This document shows positions 63,828 through 64,000 of a stretch of DNA of 64,000 bases, in pieces. The position numbers and the translations under genes are program-made. Numbering within the stretch: position 1 is the first letter of the stretch; the number at the start of each line of letters is the position of its first letter. The notes under the pieces were generated by a model that saw nothing but the letters and a program-made list of their open reading frames with translations, ran no database searches and was not told the origin of the DNA. The stretch spans positions 1 through 64,000 of the forward strand of contig NZ_KQ474101.1 in the NCBI RefSeq assembly GCF_001401755.1. Direction: 5' to 3'. Source of the DNA: Aquimarina longa SW024. Its GTDB lineage: Bacteria > Bacteroidota > Bacteroidia > Flavobacteriales > Flavobacteriaceae.

Positions 63828-64000
63828 ATGAATGTAATACTTATCGAAGACGAAAAACCAGCAGCCAGACGCCTTAGTAGAATGCTTAGCGAACTAGACA
63901 TCCAAGTATCTACAATGCTACACTCTGTACAAGAAGCAATCGAATGGTTTAGCACTAATGAACACCCAGATTTAATTTTTTTGGATATTCAATTAAGTGA
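63828..64000 (+). CDS. Response regulator, 5' part (probable LytTR type)
   Basis: The frame starts at ATG 63828 and runs past the window end. The 57 codons seen form a receiver domain start: MNVILIEDEKPAARRL with the acidic pair, and the phospho-acceptor strand PDLIFLDIQLS. The DEKPAARRL wording is typical of LytTR-family regulators, the usual partners of LytS-type kinases, one of which lies 0.9 kb upstream. The DNA-binding half is outside the window, so the type is inferred. Confidence 0.88.
   Translation, partial: MNVILIEDEKPAARRLSRMLSELDIQVSTMLHSVQEAIEWFSTNEHPDLIFLDIQLS

Overview
The window is AT-rich DNA from a marine-type member of the Flavobacteriaceae (Bacteroidota); Aquimarina or a close relative is plausible, but no marker here fixes the genus. 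The phylum call rests on type IX secretion (T9SS) C-terminal sorting domains, GEVED/FN3 proteins, lipoproteins with an acidic tail after the Cys, TAnnTTTG-type -7 promoter boxes, CRTAC1/ASPIC-UnbV and 2TM-domain proteins, and ISAon1-like transposon remains.

Layout. 1-13.2 kb: the 3' end of a nonribosomal peptide synthetase gene, cut by the window edge inside a carrier domain, read as (T)-C-A-T-C-A-T-E-C-A-T-TE, followed 39 bp later by an MFS exporter. The last two adenylation domains share an almost identical 884-bp block and the same specificity letters, close to a known Lys code. 13.3-25.3 kb: a small carboxypeptidase-regulatory-like protein, a junk zone with an IS256-like transposase stub and a broken metallo-beta-lactamase-fold gene, then a 9.7-kb gene on the minus strand for a secreted subtilase with eleven FN3 and eleven GEVED domains. 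Behind it lie an ISAon1-like remnant and tRNA-Pro(TGG). 25.8-28.3 kb: cydAB (cytochrome bd oxidase) with a Crp/Fnr-like palindrome in its promoter, then tRNA-Pro(GGG). 28.3-34.7 kb: a YyaL/DUF255 thioredoxin-fold lipoprotein, a large CRTAC1-type lipoprotein and a broken alpha/beta hydrolase. 34.8-35.2 kb: a 41-bp minisatellite with a hairpin in every unit. 35.2-42.2 kb: a six-gene minus-strand operon (SpoIIM-like, membrane protein, DUF4129, DUF4350, MoxR, DUF58) divergent from an RDD protein. 42.2-44.5 kb: cyclophilin lipoprotein, Nudix hydrolase with start codon almost touching it, acyltransferase. 44.6-50.5 kb: two more T9SS cargo enzymes, a purple-acid-phosphatase-like phosphoesterase and an M36 metallopeptidase. 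51-52.6 kb: an exported Fe/Mn superoxide dismutase and a Cu/Zn-SOD-like lipoprotein that lacks several metal ligands. 52.7-57.9 kb: a LETM1-related protein, an ECF sigma factor with a small membrane partner, NDH-2 and a surface LRR lipoprotein. 58.1-64 kb: TonB-dependent receptor, DUF2141 protein, TPR-like protein, a LytS-type histidine kinase with a fused 2TM domain, two free 2TM proteins, a 9-bp tandem repeat, and the start of a response regulator (cut by the window end).

The parts most worth follow-up are the NRPS/exporter pair (a probable cationic peptide), the TonB-receptor/2TM/LytS cassette with its variable-looking repeat just ahead of the regulator, the ligand-poor SodC-like protein, and the apparent control region of cydAB. 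Three large T9SS cargo enzymes suggest a life spent digesting protein and organic phosphate on particles.
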